Below, one piece after another: positions 1 to 7,952 of a DNA stretch of 64,000 bases. Positions within the stretch are counted from its first letter, which is position 1. The number at the start of each line of letters is the position of its first letter. The DNA is from Methylobacterium tarhaniae. Its GTDB lineage: Bacteria; Pseudomonadota; Alphaproteobacteria; Rhizobiales; Beijerinckiaceae. A program made the translations under genes and the position numbers. The notes under the pieces are model-generated. The model worked only from the letters and a program-made list of their open reading frames with translations, was not told the origin of the DNA and ran no database searches. Location: contig NZ_LABZ01000070.1 in assembly GCF_001043955.1 (NCBI RefSeq), positions 1 to 64,000 on the forward strand. Reading direction: 5' to 3'.

Positions 1-3000
1 GGTCGGGGTGGTGGTGGTGTAGCGGGTGCCGCTGGTCACGCGCGGCGCGGCCGGGGGGGTCGCGTCCACGGTCAGGCTGACCGAGTTCGCGTTGGCCGAC
101 TTGTTGCCGGCCGCGTCGGTGGCATAGGCGGAGATGGTGTGGCTGCCGTCGGTCAGGGGCCGCTTGGGACCCTCGATGCTGAAGACGCCCGTATCGCTCG
201 CCATGGTGACGCCGGCGGTGCGTCCGTCGACGAGGATCTGGATCTTGCTGCCGGCCTCGGCGGTGCCGGTGATGGTCGGAGTGCTGTCGTTGGTCAGCGT
301 GCCGGCGGTCGGGGCGGTGATGACCGGGGCGTCGGGGGCGGTGGTGTCGATCGCGATGGCCTTGGCGTTCCCGAGGGAGCCGGAGGCTCCGGGGGCGGCC
401 AGGGTGAGGATCGCGGCGTTGCCGGCCGCATCCGTGATCGTGCCGCCGTTGAGCGCCAGGGCGTTGGTGGCGACGACGTCGAGGTCGGCGGCGGTGTCGC
501 CGGCCTGGACGGTGTAGGTGAAGGTCAGGCTGTTGCTGCCCGAGCCGCTGGCATAGTCCACCGCCCGGCCTGTGCCGCCGGTGGCGAGGGTGAGCTGGGG
601 CGTGCCGGTGACGGTGACGGCCTCGGAGAACCCGACCTGCAGGCTGATCGTGGCGCCGGCCTTGTAGGTGCCGTCGGCGGTGGTGGAGCTCACGCCGGTG
701 ACGGTCGGGGCGGTGGTGTCGATCACGATGGCCTTGGCGTTCCCGAGGGAGCCGGTGGTGCCGGGGGCGGCCAGGGTGAGGGTGGCGGCGTTGCCGGCCG
801 CATCCGTGATCGTGCCGCCGTTGAGCGCCAGGGCGTTGGTGGCGACGACGTCGAGGTCGGCGGCGGTATCGCCGGCCTGGACGGTGTAGGTGAAGGTCAG
901 GTTTTTACTGCCCGAGCCGCTGGCATAGTCCACCGCCCGGCCTGTGCCGCCGGTGGCGAGGGTGAGCTGGGGCGTGCCGGTGACGGTGACGGCCTCGGAG
1001 AACCCGACCTGCAGGCTGATCGTGTCGCCGGTCTTGTAGGTGCCGTTGGCGGTGCTGGCGCTCACGCCGGTGACGGTCGGGGCGATGGTGTCGACGACGA
1101 CGCCGGTATCGGCGCCGGTGGCGGTCGACAGGTTGGCCAGGTTGAGTTCCGCGCCCGCCGACGAGAAATTCAGCCGCACCGAGACCGTTTTGCCGTTCTC
1201 GTCCGTCATCAGGACATCCGGCCGCCCATCGCCGTTCACGTCACCCGTCGTCATGGCGCCGGGTGCCGATCCGACGGAGTAGGCGAAGCCTTCGAGGAAG
1301 GTGCCGTCGCCCTTGCCCAGGAACAACGACAGGGTTTTGCTGTCTTTGTTCGCGATCAGGACATCGAGCTTACCGTCACCGTTCAGGTCCCTCGCCGCAA
1401 TCGAAGCGGGGTTCAGCCCGGTCGGAAGCTCGTCCTGCTGAGGCACGAAGGTGCCGTTTCCGGCGCCGAGCCACACTTTCGCGGTCTGCTTGCCGGCGAG
1501 CAACGCCAGGAGGTCCTGCTTCCCGTCACCGTTGAAATCCGCCATCGTCACCATGCTGGGAGCGGAGTTGCTCCCAGTGTCGAGGTCCTGCCGGGTCGAG
1601 AAGTTGCCGTTGCCGTCGTCAATCAGCACCGACAGGGTATTGTTGCCGCTATTCGCGGTGACAAGTTCAACCCTCCCGTCTCCGGTCAGGTCCGCGACAG
1701 CTACGGAGGTGGGTTTGCTGCCGGCTCCGGTCGATATGGTCTGGGAAAACCGGAGGGTGCCGTTGCCGTTGCCCAGCAGGATCGATACGCTGTCACCACC
1801 GAAATTCGCGGTGACGAGATCAGGCTTGCCGTCGCGGTCGACATCCGCGACCGCCACCGATTTGGGGTCGGTGGTGTTGCTGCCGCCGCCGGAACCCATG
1901 GTTTTCTGCTGCTGGAACGTGCCGTCGCCGTTGCCCAGCAACACGCCCACTGCAGAGTATCCGATCGCCGAGTAGACGATATCGAGCTTGCCGTCGCGGT
2001 TCATATCCGCAGTCGAGACCGATGCGGGGATCATAAAGTCCGAATACCCGGCCGGGAAGGTCCGTTCGGCCTGGAAGCTTCCGTTGCCATTGCCCAGCAG
2101 AACCGAAGCTGCACCGCCGTTTTTGTTCACGGTGATGAGGTCGAGATTGCCGTCGCCGTTGACATCCGCGCTCGTCACCGCGACCGGATTGCTCGTTATG
2201 GAGTCGGTCGTCGACGGGCTGAAGCCGTTGACGCCCGGCATGCCGATCAAGCCGCCGTTCAGGGTCAGGCCGGTGACCTTCAGGCTGGTCGTGTCATCGC
2301 CGGCCGCCACCGTATAGGTGAAAGCCGGGTTTCCGTTAGTGTCGGAGCCGGTATAGGCCGCCTGCTTCCCGTTGCTCAGGGTCAGGTACGGCGTACCGCC
2401 CGTCGTATCCACCTCGACGGGAGCTTCGGGGGTGAGGGACAGCGTCAGCTGGTCCCCTGCCTTGAGCTTGGCACCCGAGGCCTGAGAGGCATTGACGGCC
2501 GTGATGCCGACCGCCTGCGCCCCCAGAAGCACCGACACGTTGCCGGCGCCGTTATTCGCGCTGACGAGATCGAGCTTGCCGTCTCCGTTGAAGTCCGCGA
2601 CCGCCGCGGAGTGGGGTGATGTCCCGGTGCCGAAGGTCTGACTGGCCTGGAAGGTGCCGTTGCCATTGCCCAGCAGAACCGACATCGACGTGGCATTCGA
2701 CTCCGTGACCACGAGGTCGAGCTTGCCGTCCCCGTCCACGTCGGCACTGGTTACCGAAGTGGGCCCGTCCGAAGCGTCGATGCTGATGCTGTGCTGCGTC
2801 TTGAAGGTGCCGTTGCCGTTGCCCAGCAGAACCGACACGGTTTTGTCGCTGACGTTCGCGGTGGCGATGTCGAGGTTGCCGTCCCTGTCGAAATCCGCAA
2901 TCGCCACCGCTCTCGGACCGGCTCCGATGCCGAACGTTTCCTGGGCCTGGAACGCGCCGTTGCCGTTGCCCAGCATCACCGACACGGTGCCGGTGGCGAA

Positions 3001-3552
3001 CGTCGTGACCACGAGGTCGAGCTTGCCGTCCTTGTTGACGTCCGCAAGCGTCACCGCGGAGGGCTGGCTCCCGACGCCGGTGGTCTGATGGGCCTTGAAC
3101 GTGCCGTCGCCGTTCCCCAGCAGAACCGAAAATGTGTTCTGGTTGTAGTTCGTCGTGAAGAGATCGAGCTTGCCGTCCCCGTCCACGTCGGCGAGCGCCA
3201 CCGAGCTAGTGCCGGCTCCTGCGGCGAGGGTCCGCTGGGCCTGGAACGTGCCGTCGCCGTTCCCCAGCAGAACCGAAACGTTGTTGCTGCCGAAGTTCGA
3301 GGTGATGAGGTCGAGCTTGCCGTCCCGGTTCACGTCCGCAAGCGACGAAGTGAGAGGGATGCTGCCCACGCCGAAGGTCTTCTGGGCCTGGAACGTGCCA
3401 TCGCCGTTGCCCAGCAGAACCGAAACATTGGAACCAGCGACATTCGTGACCACAAGGTCGAGGTTGCCGTCCCGGTTCACGTCCGCGGTCGCCACCGCGT
3501 TGACGCCAGACCCAGCAGCGAAGGTCTGCTGGTTCTTGAACGTGATGGTCAT
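1..3552 (-). CDS. FG-GAP/VCBS and Ig-like repeat surface protein (partial, C-terminus beyond left edge)
   Basis: The reverse strand is open from an ATG at 3552 to the window edge (1184 codons), with an in-frame stop just upstream at 3585-3583. The N-terminus has no signal peptide and goes straight into about seven FG-GAP/VCBS units of roughly 55 residues (pattern ADVNxDGKLDL...SVLLGNGDGTF). A small Ig-like segment follows, then about six more FG-GAP units, two near-identical ~120-residue domains of the kind VTGVSASTANGTY...LTFTYTVQAGDTA, and a TNDSTPTITGTAEAGS Ig-like domain like those in the giant protein at 19041-28571. DG-rich FG-GAP loops usually bind calcium. I infer an extracellular adhesin or matrix protein, probably exported by type I secretion through a C-terminus not in view. 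No strong ribosome site is visible. All other frames here are shadows. Confidence 0.88.
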   Translation of the reverse strand, partial: MTITFKNQQTFAAGSGVNAVATADVNRDGNLDLVVTNVAGSNVSVLLGNGDGTFQAQKTFGVGSIPLTSSLADVNRDGKLDLITSNFGSNNVSVLLGNGDGTFQAQRTLAAGAGTSSVALADVDGDGKLDLFTTNYNQNTFSVLLGNGDGTFKAHQTTGVGSQPSAVTLADVNKDGKLDLVVTTFATGTVSVMLGNGNGAFQAQETFGIGAGPRAVAIADFDRDGNLDIATANVSDKTVSVLLGNGNGTFKTQHSISIDASDGPTSVTSADVDGDGKLDLVVTESNATSMSVLLGNGNGTFQASQTFGTGTSPHSAAVADFNGDGKLDLVSANNGAGNVSVLLGAQAVGITAVNASQASGAKLKAGDQLTLSLTPEAPVEVDTTGGTPYLTLSNGKQAAYTGSDTNGNPAFTYTVAAGDDTTSLKVTGLTLNGGLIGMPGVNGFSPSTTDSITSNPVAVTSADVNGDGNLDLITVNKNGGAASVLLGNGNGSFQAERTFPAGYSDFMIPASVSTADMNRDGKLDIVYSAIGYSAVGVLLGNGDGTFQQQKTMGSGGGSNTTDPKSVAVADVDRDGKPDLVTANFGGDSVSILLGNGNGTLRFSQTISTGAGSKPTSVAVADLTGDGRVELVTANSGNNTLSVLIDDGNGNFSTRQDLDTGSNSAPSMVTMADFNGDGKQDLLALLAGKQTAKVWLGAGNGTFVPQQDELPTGLNPASIAARDLNGDGKLDVLIANKDSKTLSLFLGKGDGTFLEGFAYSVGSAPGAMTTGDVNGDGRPDVLMTDENGKTVSVRLNFSSAGAELNLANLSTATGADTGVVVDTIAPTVTGVSASTANGTYKTGDTISLQVGFSEAVTVTGTPQLTLATGGTGRAVDYASGSGSKNLTFTYTVQAGDTAADLDVVATNALALNGGTITDAAGNAATLTLAAPGTTGSLGNAKAIVIDTTAPTVTGVSSTTADGTYKAGATISLQVGFSEAVTVTGTPQLTLATGGTGRAVDYASGSGSNSLTFTYTVQAGDTAADLDVVATNALALNGGTITDAAGNAAILTLAAPGASGSLGNAKAIAIDTTAPDAPVITAPTAGTLTNDSTPTITGTAEAGSKIQILVDGRTAGVTMASDTGVFSIEGPKRPLTDGSHTISAYATDAAGNKSANANSVSLTVDATPPAAPRVTSGTRYTTTTPT

Positions 3553-3841
3553 GCGTGTCTCGCTCGCTCTTGTGCCGTGCGGTCATGGTGCCGCCCGCGT
3601 TGCTCGACCTGTGCCATCTCCTCCGGGGCAGGACGGATGGCGGCATCGATTGCGGAGCGCGCCGGTCCACCCGGCTCATGCCACTTCGGTGATTACGCAG
3701 ATGAGGTACCGCATCCGATCGGCTTACGCAACGAGGACCGCAAGAGACCGGCAGGAGAAACTGTTGCGCCTTAGGCATTTCGATGGGGTGTATCTGCGTC
3801 GCAATTATCAGTTCTCAGGGTAAAAACACATAAAATCAGCA

Positions 3842-3874
3842 GTTAATTTTTTATTAACAATAATTTTGTTATTG
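3842..3874. promoter_or_regulatory. AT-rich double hairpin upstream of the FG-GAP gene
   Basis: Within the gene-free stretch 3553-3993, an AT-rich island (about 3826-3893) stands out from the GC-rich surroundings. It holds two abutting perfect inverted repeats: GTTAAT/ATTAAC (3842-3847, 3853-3858, T5 loop) and CAATAA/TTATTG (3858-3863, 3869-3874, TTTTG loop). It lies about 300 bp upstream of the start at 3552 and downstream of the glycosyltransferase stop. It could be a terminator for the latter, a promoter/UP region, or a target for an AT-binding silencer. I see no other gene in 3553-3993. Confidence 0.5.
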
Positions 3875-3993
3875 AAAATATATCATAATCGACCAATCAA
3901 CGCGCCGGAAGGCGTCTGGACTGATCGAGCAACATGCCGGAAAACGAGCATGAGCCGGGCGCCGACAGCTTGGCTGTTCTGGTTCGCCCGCCT

Positions 3994-5838
3994 TCAGAGC
4001 GGGGCGTGGGCCAGGATATGGAGCGCGAGCCGGTCGGTCAGCGCGGTCCCGCCGAGCGCCTCCGAGTGACCCTGCGGCAACGACGCGGCACGCGCCTCCT
4101 CGGCCCAGCCCTCGCGCTCCGCCCCGGTCCGGCGCAGGCTCCGCCCGTGCAGCCGCGCCAGGGCGGCGCTCTCGGGAAAGGCCGCGCAGGCCCGGCCGAG
4201 GAGCGCGCAGCGCTCCGCCTCGCTCTCCTGGCGCGACTCGGTGACGACCTGCACCAGGGACGCGGCGAAGCCCTCCCGCTCGGGACCGTGCAGGACCGGG
4301 CCGAAGCGGTCCACGGCCTGCTCCAGCGCTGCCATCCGCCCCTCGGGCAGCAGGGCCGCGGCCAGGAGGGCGATCACGGCATTCTCCGGCAGCGACGCGA
4401 CGGCGCGGGCGGCGAGGCCGGCGCCGTCCGGCTCACCGGTGACGGCGGCCACCCGCAGCCGGTACTGCCAGGCCGTGATGACGGCCGGCTCGGCGGCGAT
4501 CACCGTCTCCAGGCACCGGCGGCTCGCCGCCACGTCCCCGTCGAGGAAGAGCGCGCGGCCGAGCTCGGCACCGAGGGCGGTGTCGGACGGGTCGCAGGCC
4601 AGCGCCCGCCGGAGGATCTCCAGGGCCGGCGCGATCTCCCGCCTGGCGAGGCCGGACCTGGCCCGCGCCCGGGCCGCCATCCGGTGCCCGGGCTCGGCCG
4701 CGAGCAGCCGGTCGAGCCCGGCCCGGTCCTCCTCCGAGAGCGGTCCGCCCGCGAGGGCCGCCTCGTCCGGGGCGAGGTCGATGGCGTGGTAGCCCGGCGC
4801 GGCGTTGAGCCGGGCCCCGCGCGGCGGTCCCGCCCGGCGCACCAGCGTCTCGTACCAGGCGAGGCGCTCCCCGACCCGATCCGGGAGACGCCGTGTCTCG
4901 CACATGCGCCGGTAGGCTTGGGCCCGGATCCGCTCGCGCAGGGCCGCGTCCCCGGCGAGGCGGTCGAGGCCGGCGCACAGGCCGGCGGGATCGCCGAACA
5001 GCAGCCCGGTTTCCCCCGGGACGACCCGGCCCTGGTAGGGATCGAGGTCGGCATAGAGCCCCGCCACCCCGCGGGAGGCGTATTCGAGATGCTTCACGTC
5101 CGAGCGGCCGCGGTTGTAGCCGCTCGGCAGCAGCGGCGCGAGGCCGATATCGAGACCGTCGAGGAAGCCCAGATAATCGGCGCGGCTGCCGAAGGGGACG
5201 AAGCGGTAGCGCTCCGGCGGCAGGTCGAAGAAGGCCCGGGCCGGTTCCCCCGTCATGATCGCCAGTCGGGTCTCGGGATGGGCGTCGAGCCAGCGCTGGA
5301 GCGCGGGCGCGATCCAGTAGAGATCGGCGAAATGCCCCGGCGAGCCCGCCCAGCCGATGGTCAAGGGGCCGGAGCGGGGAGGGGACAGGGGCGGCGGTGC
5401 CTCGGCGAGGTGGTTGTCGAATACCGCGACCTCCCGTGCGCCGAGGTCGCGCCAGCGCTCGGCGAGGCGGGGCGTGCTGGCCTGGACGCCGTCGGCCGTG
5501 CGCAGCAGGTGCCGGTAGAGTGCCGGCACGGCGGGTTCGGCCCAGGTCCCGGCGATGGGATTCCAGGGCTGCAGGTCGAAGAAATCGTCGTTGGCCTCGA
5601 ACACCGTCGGGCGGCCCTCGGCCCGGCGGTGCCGCACGAGGTCGGCGAGGCCCGCATCGTCGGCGAAGTGGAGCACGAGGAGATCGGCGCGGCGGGCGAG
5701 CGTGAAGCCGTGGCGCCCGGCGAGATGCGCATCGACCATCGTGACGCCGGGCAGGCTCGCGAGCGCCTGGGCGGGTTCGTGGATCCGGTAGAGGGCGTCG
5801 CCGTCCCGGCCGAAGCCGCAGAGCTGAACGATCCGCAT
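3994..5838 (-). CDS. Glycosyltransferase with C-terminal TPR-like region
   Basis: A 614-residue protein. Residues ~1-345 look like a GT-B glycosyltransferase of the GT1/GT4 kind: N-terminal MRIVQLCGFGRDGDALYR, a Rossmann-like WAGSPGH turn at the start of the second domain, and a donor-site region LPSGYNRGRSDVKHLEYASRG followed by PGETGLLFGDP, typical of nucleotide-sugar-binding GT4 enzymes. Residues ~375-600 are Ala/Leu/Arg-rich helical pairs resembling degenerate TPR/Sel1 repeats. There is no signal peptide, so it is probably cytoplasmic, acting on a surface glycan or glycoprotein. It is divergent from the SPINDLY-type transferase at 6001 (162 bp apart), and both sit beside adhesin genes. 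Substrate is unknown. Confidence 0.78.
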   Translation of the reverse strand: MRIVQLCGFGRDGDALYRIHEPAQALASLPGVTMVDAHLAGRHGFTLARRADLLVLHFADDAGLADLVRHRRAEGRPTVFEANDDFFDLQPWNPIAGTWAEPAVPALYRHLLRTADGVQASTPRLAERWRDLGAREVAVFDNHLAEAPPPLSPPRSGPLTIGWAGSPGHFADLYWIAPALQRWLDAHPETRLAIMTGEPARAFFDLPPERYRFVPFGSRADYLGFLDGLDIGLAPLLPSGYNRGRSDVKHLEYASRGVAGLYADLDPYQGRVVPGETGLLFGDPAGLCAGLDRLAGDAALRERIRAQAYRRMCETRRLPDRVGERLAWYETLVRRAGPPRGARLNAAPGYHAIDLAPDEAALAGGPLSEEDRAGLDRLLAAEPGHRMAARARARSGLARREIAPALEILRRALACDPSDTALGAELGRALFLDGDVAASRRCLETVIAAEPAVITAWQYRLRVAAVTGEPDGAGLAARAVASLPENAVIALLAAALLPEGRMAALEQAVDRFGPVLHGPEREGFAASLVQVVTESRQESEAERCALLGRACAAFPESAALARLHGRSLRRTGAEREGWAEEARAASLPQGHSEALGGTALTDRLALHILAHAPL

Positions 5839-6000
5839 GACGGGCTCCCCCGGCCGTGATAGGTGCGGTCTCCCCTAGAGGAAGACGCGGGCCGGGACCA
5901 TCCCGGACGGCCCGGGCGCGAGGCTGACTGGGCGTGAGGATCGGCGCATGAGGGTTCCGGCCCGGCATGGCAGGGCGTCCGCCTCCGGTCCCGGACGGCG

Positions 6001-7914
6001 ATGAGCCCGGCCTCGCCCCATCCCGATGCCGTGGCCCTGCTGCGCCGGGGCAATGCGCGGCTGACGGCCGGCGCCCCCGCGGAGGCGCTGGCCCTGTACG
6101 GCGCGGCCCTGGAGCGGGCGCCGGCCCTGGCGGAGGCCTGGTTCGGGCTCGGGGGCGCCCTCGTCCAGCTCGGCAGGGCCCGCGAGGCGGAGGAGGCCTG
6201 CCATCGCGGGTTGCGCCACGCCCCGGCGCACCGGGTCGGCCTCGCCAATCTCGGGGTCGCCCTGTCCAGCCAGGGCCGCTACGGCGAGGCCCAGGGCTGC
6301 TTCGAGGCCGCCCTCGGCCGCGACCCGGGCTTCGTGCAGGCCCATACCGGCCTCGCCCACGCCCTCCTGCAGCAGAATCAGGTCGCCGCCGCGCAGGCGC
6401 GCTACGAGCACGCGCTGAGCCTGGATCCGGACATGCCGGACGCCCGCACCGGCCTCGCCGACCTGCTCAACCGGACCGGCCGGCCGACACAGGCCTGCGC
6501 CGTCGCGGCCGAGACCCTGCGGCGGAACCCGGACCACGCCCCGAGCCGCGCGGCCCTGTTCGACCTCCTGGTGCGCTCGACCCGCTTCGCCGAGGCCGAG
6601 GCCTTGTTCGAGACCTGGGAGGGAGCCCCCGTGTCCGACCCCGACGCGGCCTCCCAGGTCCTGATGGGCCTCAACCTCCTGCCGGGCCTCGCCCCGGAGC
6701 GGATCGCGGCGGCGCACCGCGCCTGGGGGGCGGCCCAGGAAGCCGCCGCCAAGGCCGCCCCGGTCCGCGTCGCCCATGGCGACCGTGATCCGGAGCGCCG
6801 GCTGCGCATCGGCTACGTCTCGGCCGACCTGCATTTCCACCCGGTCGGCCGCTTCCTGCTGCCGCTCCTCGCCGCTCACGACAAGCGGGCCGTCCACGTG
6901 ACGTGCTACAGCCAGTCGCCGGGGCGGGACGCCGTCACCGGGCAGATCGCGGCCTGCGCGGATCTCTGGCGTGCCTGCCAGGGAATGGGGACCGACGAGC
7001 TGGCCTCCCTGATCGCGTCCGACGGGATCGACATCCTGGTCGATCTCTCGGGCCATACCTTCAGAAACCGTCTCGACGTCCTGGCCCGCCGGCCCGCGCC
7101 CGTGCAGGTGAGCTGGCTCGGCTACCTCAACACGACCGGGCTCGCGGCGATCGACTACCGCATCACCGACCCCATCGCGGATCCGCCCGGGGCCGCCGAC
7201 GCCTTGTCCGCGGAGGCGCTGATCCGCCTGCCCCGCTTCGTCTGCTTCGCGCCGCCGGCGGAGCCGCCGCCGGTCGCCGAGCCGCCGGCCCGGGCCGGCC
7301 GCGGCGCGGTGCTTGGGGTCTGCAACCGGGCGGAGAAGATCAACCCGGCGATCGCCGGCCTCTGGGCACGGGTGCTCGCCGCCTCGCCCGGCAGCCGGCT
7401 GCTGGTGCGCACGGGCAATTTCGCGGACGCGGAGCTGCGCCGGCGCGTCGGTCGCCTCCTGACCGAGGCGGGCATCCCGGCCGAGCGGCTGGACCTCGCG
7501 GAGGACCCGCCGGACTACACCGCCTACCTCGCCGCCTTCGCGGAGATCGACATCCTGCTCGACCCGACCCCGTATGGCGGCCTCACCACGACCTGCGAGG
7601 CCCTGTGGCAGGGGGTGCCGGCCGTCACCCTGTCCGGCGACCGGCAGGCCGGGCGGGTCGTGGCGAGCGCGCTGACCGCGGCGGGATTGCCCGACCTCGT
7701 GGCCACGCGCCCGGACGAATACGTGCGGATCGCGGCCGGGCTGGCGGGCGACGTCGAGCGCCTGGCGGCCCTGCGCCGCGGGATGCGCGAGCGCCTGCGC
7801 GGCTCGGCCCTGTGCGACGCGCGCGGGTTCGGTGCGGCCGTGGAGGCCGCCTACCGCACCGCCTGGCGCCGCTTCTGCGCCGGGGAGGGGGCGACGGCCC
7901 TGACGGTCGCCTGA
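6001..7914 (+). CDS. TPR protein with SPINDLY-type O-GlcNAc transferase (GT41) domain
   Basis: A 637-residue protein. Residues ~1-230 are tandem TPRs (units ending AEAWFGLGGALVQLGRAREA, HRVGLANLGVALSSQGRYGEA and so on). Residues ~260-630 match bacterial GT41: RIGYVSADLHFHPVGRF, VDLSGHT, the PVQVSWLGYLNTTGL stretch, CNRAEKINP, and DPTPYGGLTTTCEALWQG followed by PAVTLSGDRQAGRV near the donor site. Such enzymes transfer sugar to Ser/Thr of proteins in the cytoplasm; bacterial members often modify flagellin or adhesins. It ends 38 bp from the convergent RND gene. The neighbouring adhesins are plausible targets, by inference only. Confidence 0.88.
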   Translation: MSPASPHPDAVALLRRGNARLTAGAPAEALALYGAALERAPALAEAWFGLGGALVQLGRAREAEEACHRGLRHAPAHRVGLANLGVALSSQGRYGEAQGCFEAALGRDPGFVQAHTGLAHALLQQNQVAAAQARYEHALSLDPDMPDARTGLADLLNRTGRPTQACAVAAETLRRNPDHAPSRAALFDLLVRSTRFAEAEALFETWEGAPVSDPDAASQVLMGLNLLPGLAPERIAAAHRAWGAAQEAAAKAAPVRVAHGDRDPERRLRIGYVSADLHFHPVGRFLLPLLAAHDKRAVHVTCYSQSPGRDAVTGQIAACADLWRACQGMGTDELASLIASDGIDILVDLSGHTFRNRLDVLARRPAPVQVSWLGYLNTTGLAAIDYRITDPIADPPGAADALSAEALIRLPRFVCFAPPAEPPPVAEPPARAGRGAVLGVCNRAEKINPAIAGLWARVLAASPGSRLLVRTGNFADAELRRRVGRLLTEAGIPAERLDLAEDPPDYTAYLAAFAEIDILLDPTPYGGLTTTCEALWQGVPAVTLSGDRQAGRVVASALTAAGLPDLVATRPDEYVRIAAGLAGDVERLAALRRGMRERLRGSALCDARGFGAAVEAAYRTAWRRFCAGEGATALTVA

Positions 7915-7952
7915 GGCGGGCCAGCGGCTCGGGATGCCGGCGCGGCCCCCGG

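Noticed and set aside
139-2619. Long plus-strand open frame (826 codons) opposite the FG-GAP gene
   Set aside because: It is Gly/Arg/Val-rich and low complexity with no family signature; the reverse strand encodes clear FG-GAP/VCBS repeats throughout.
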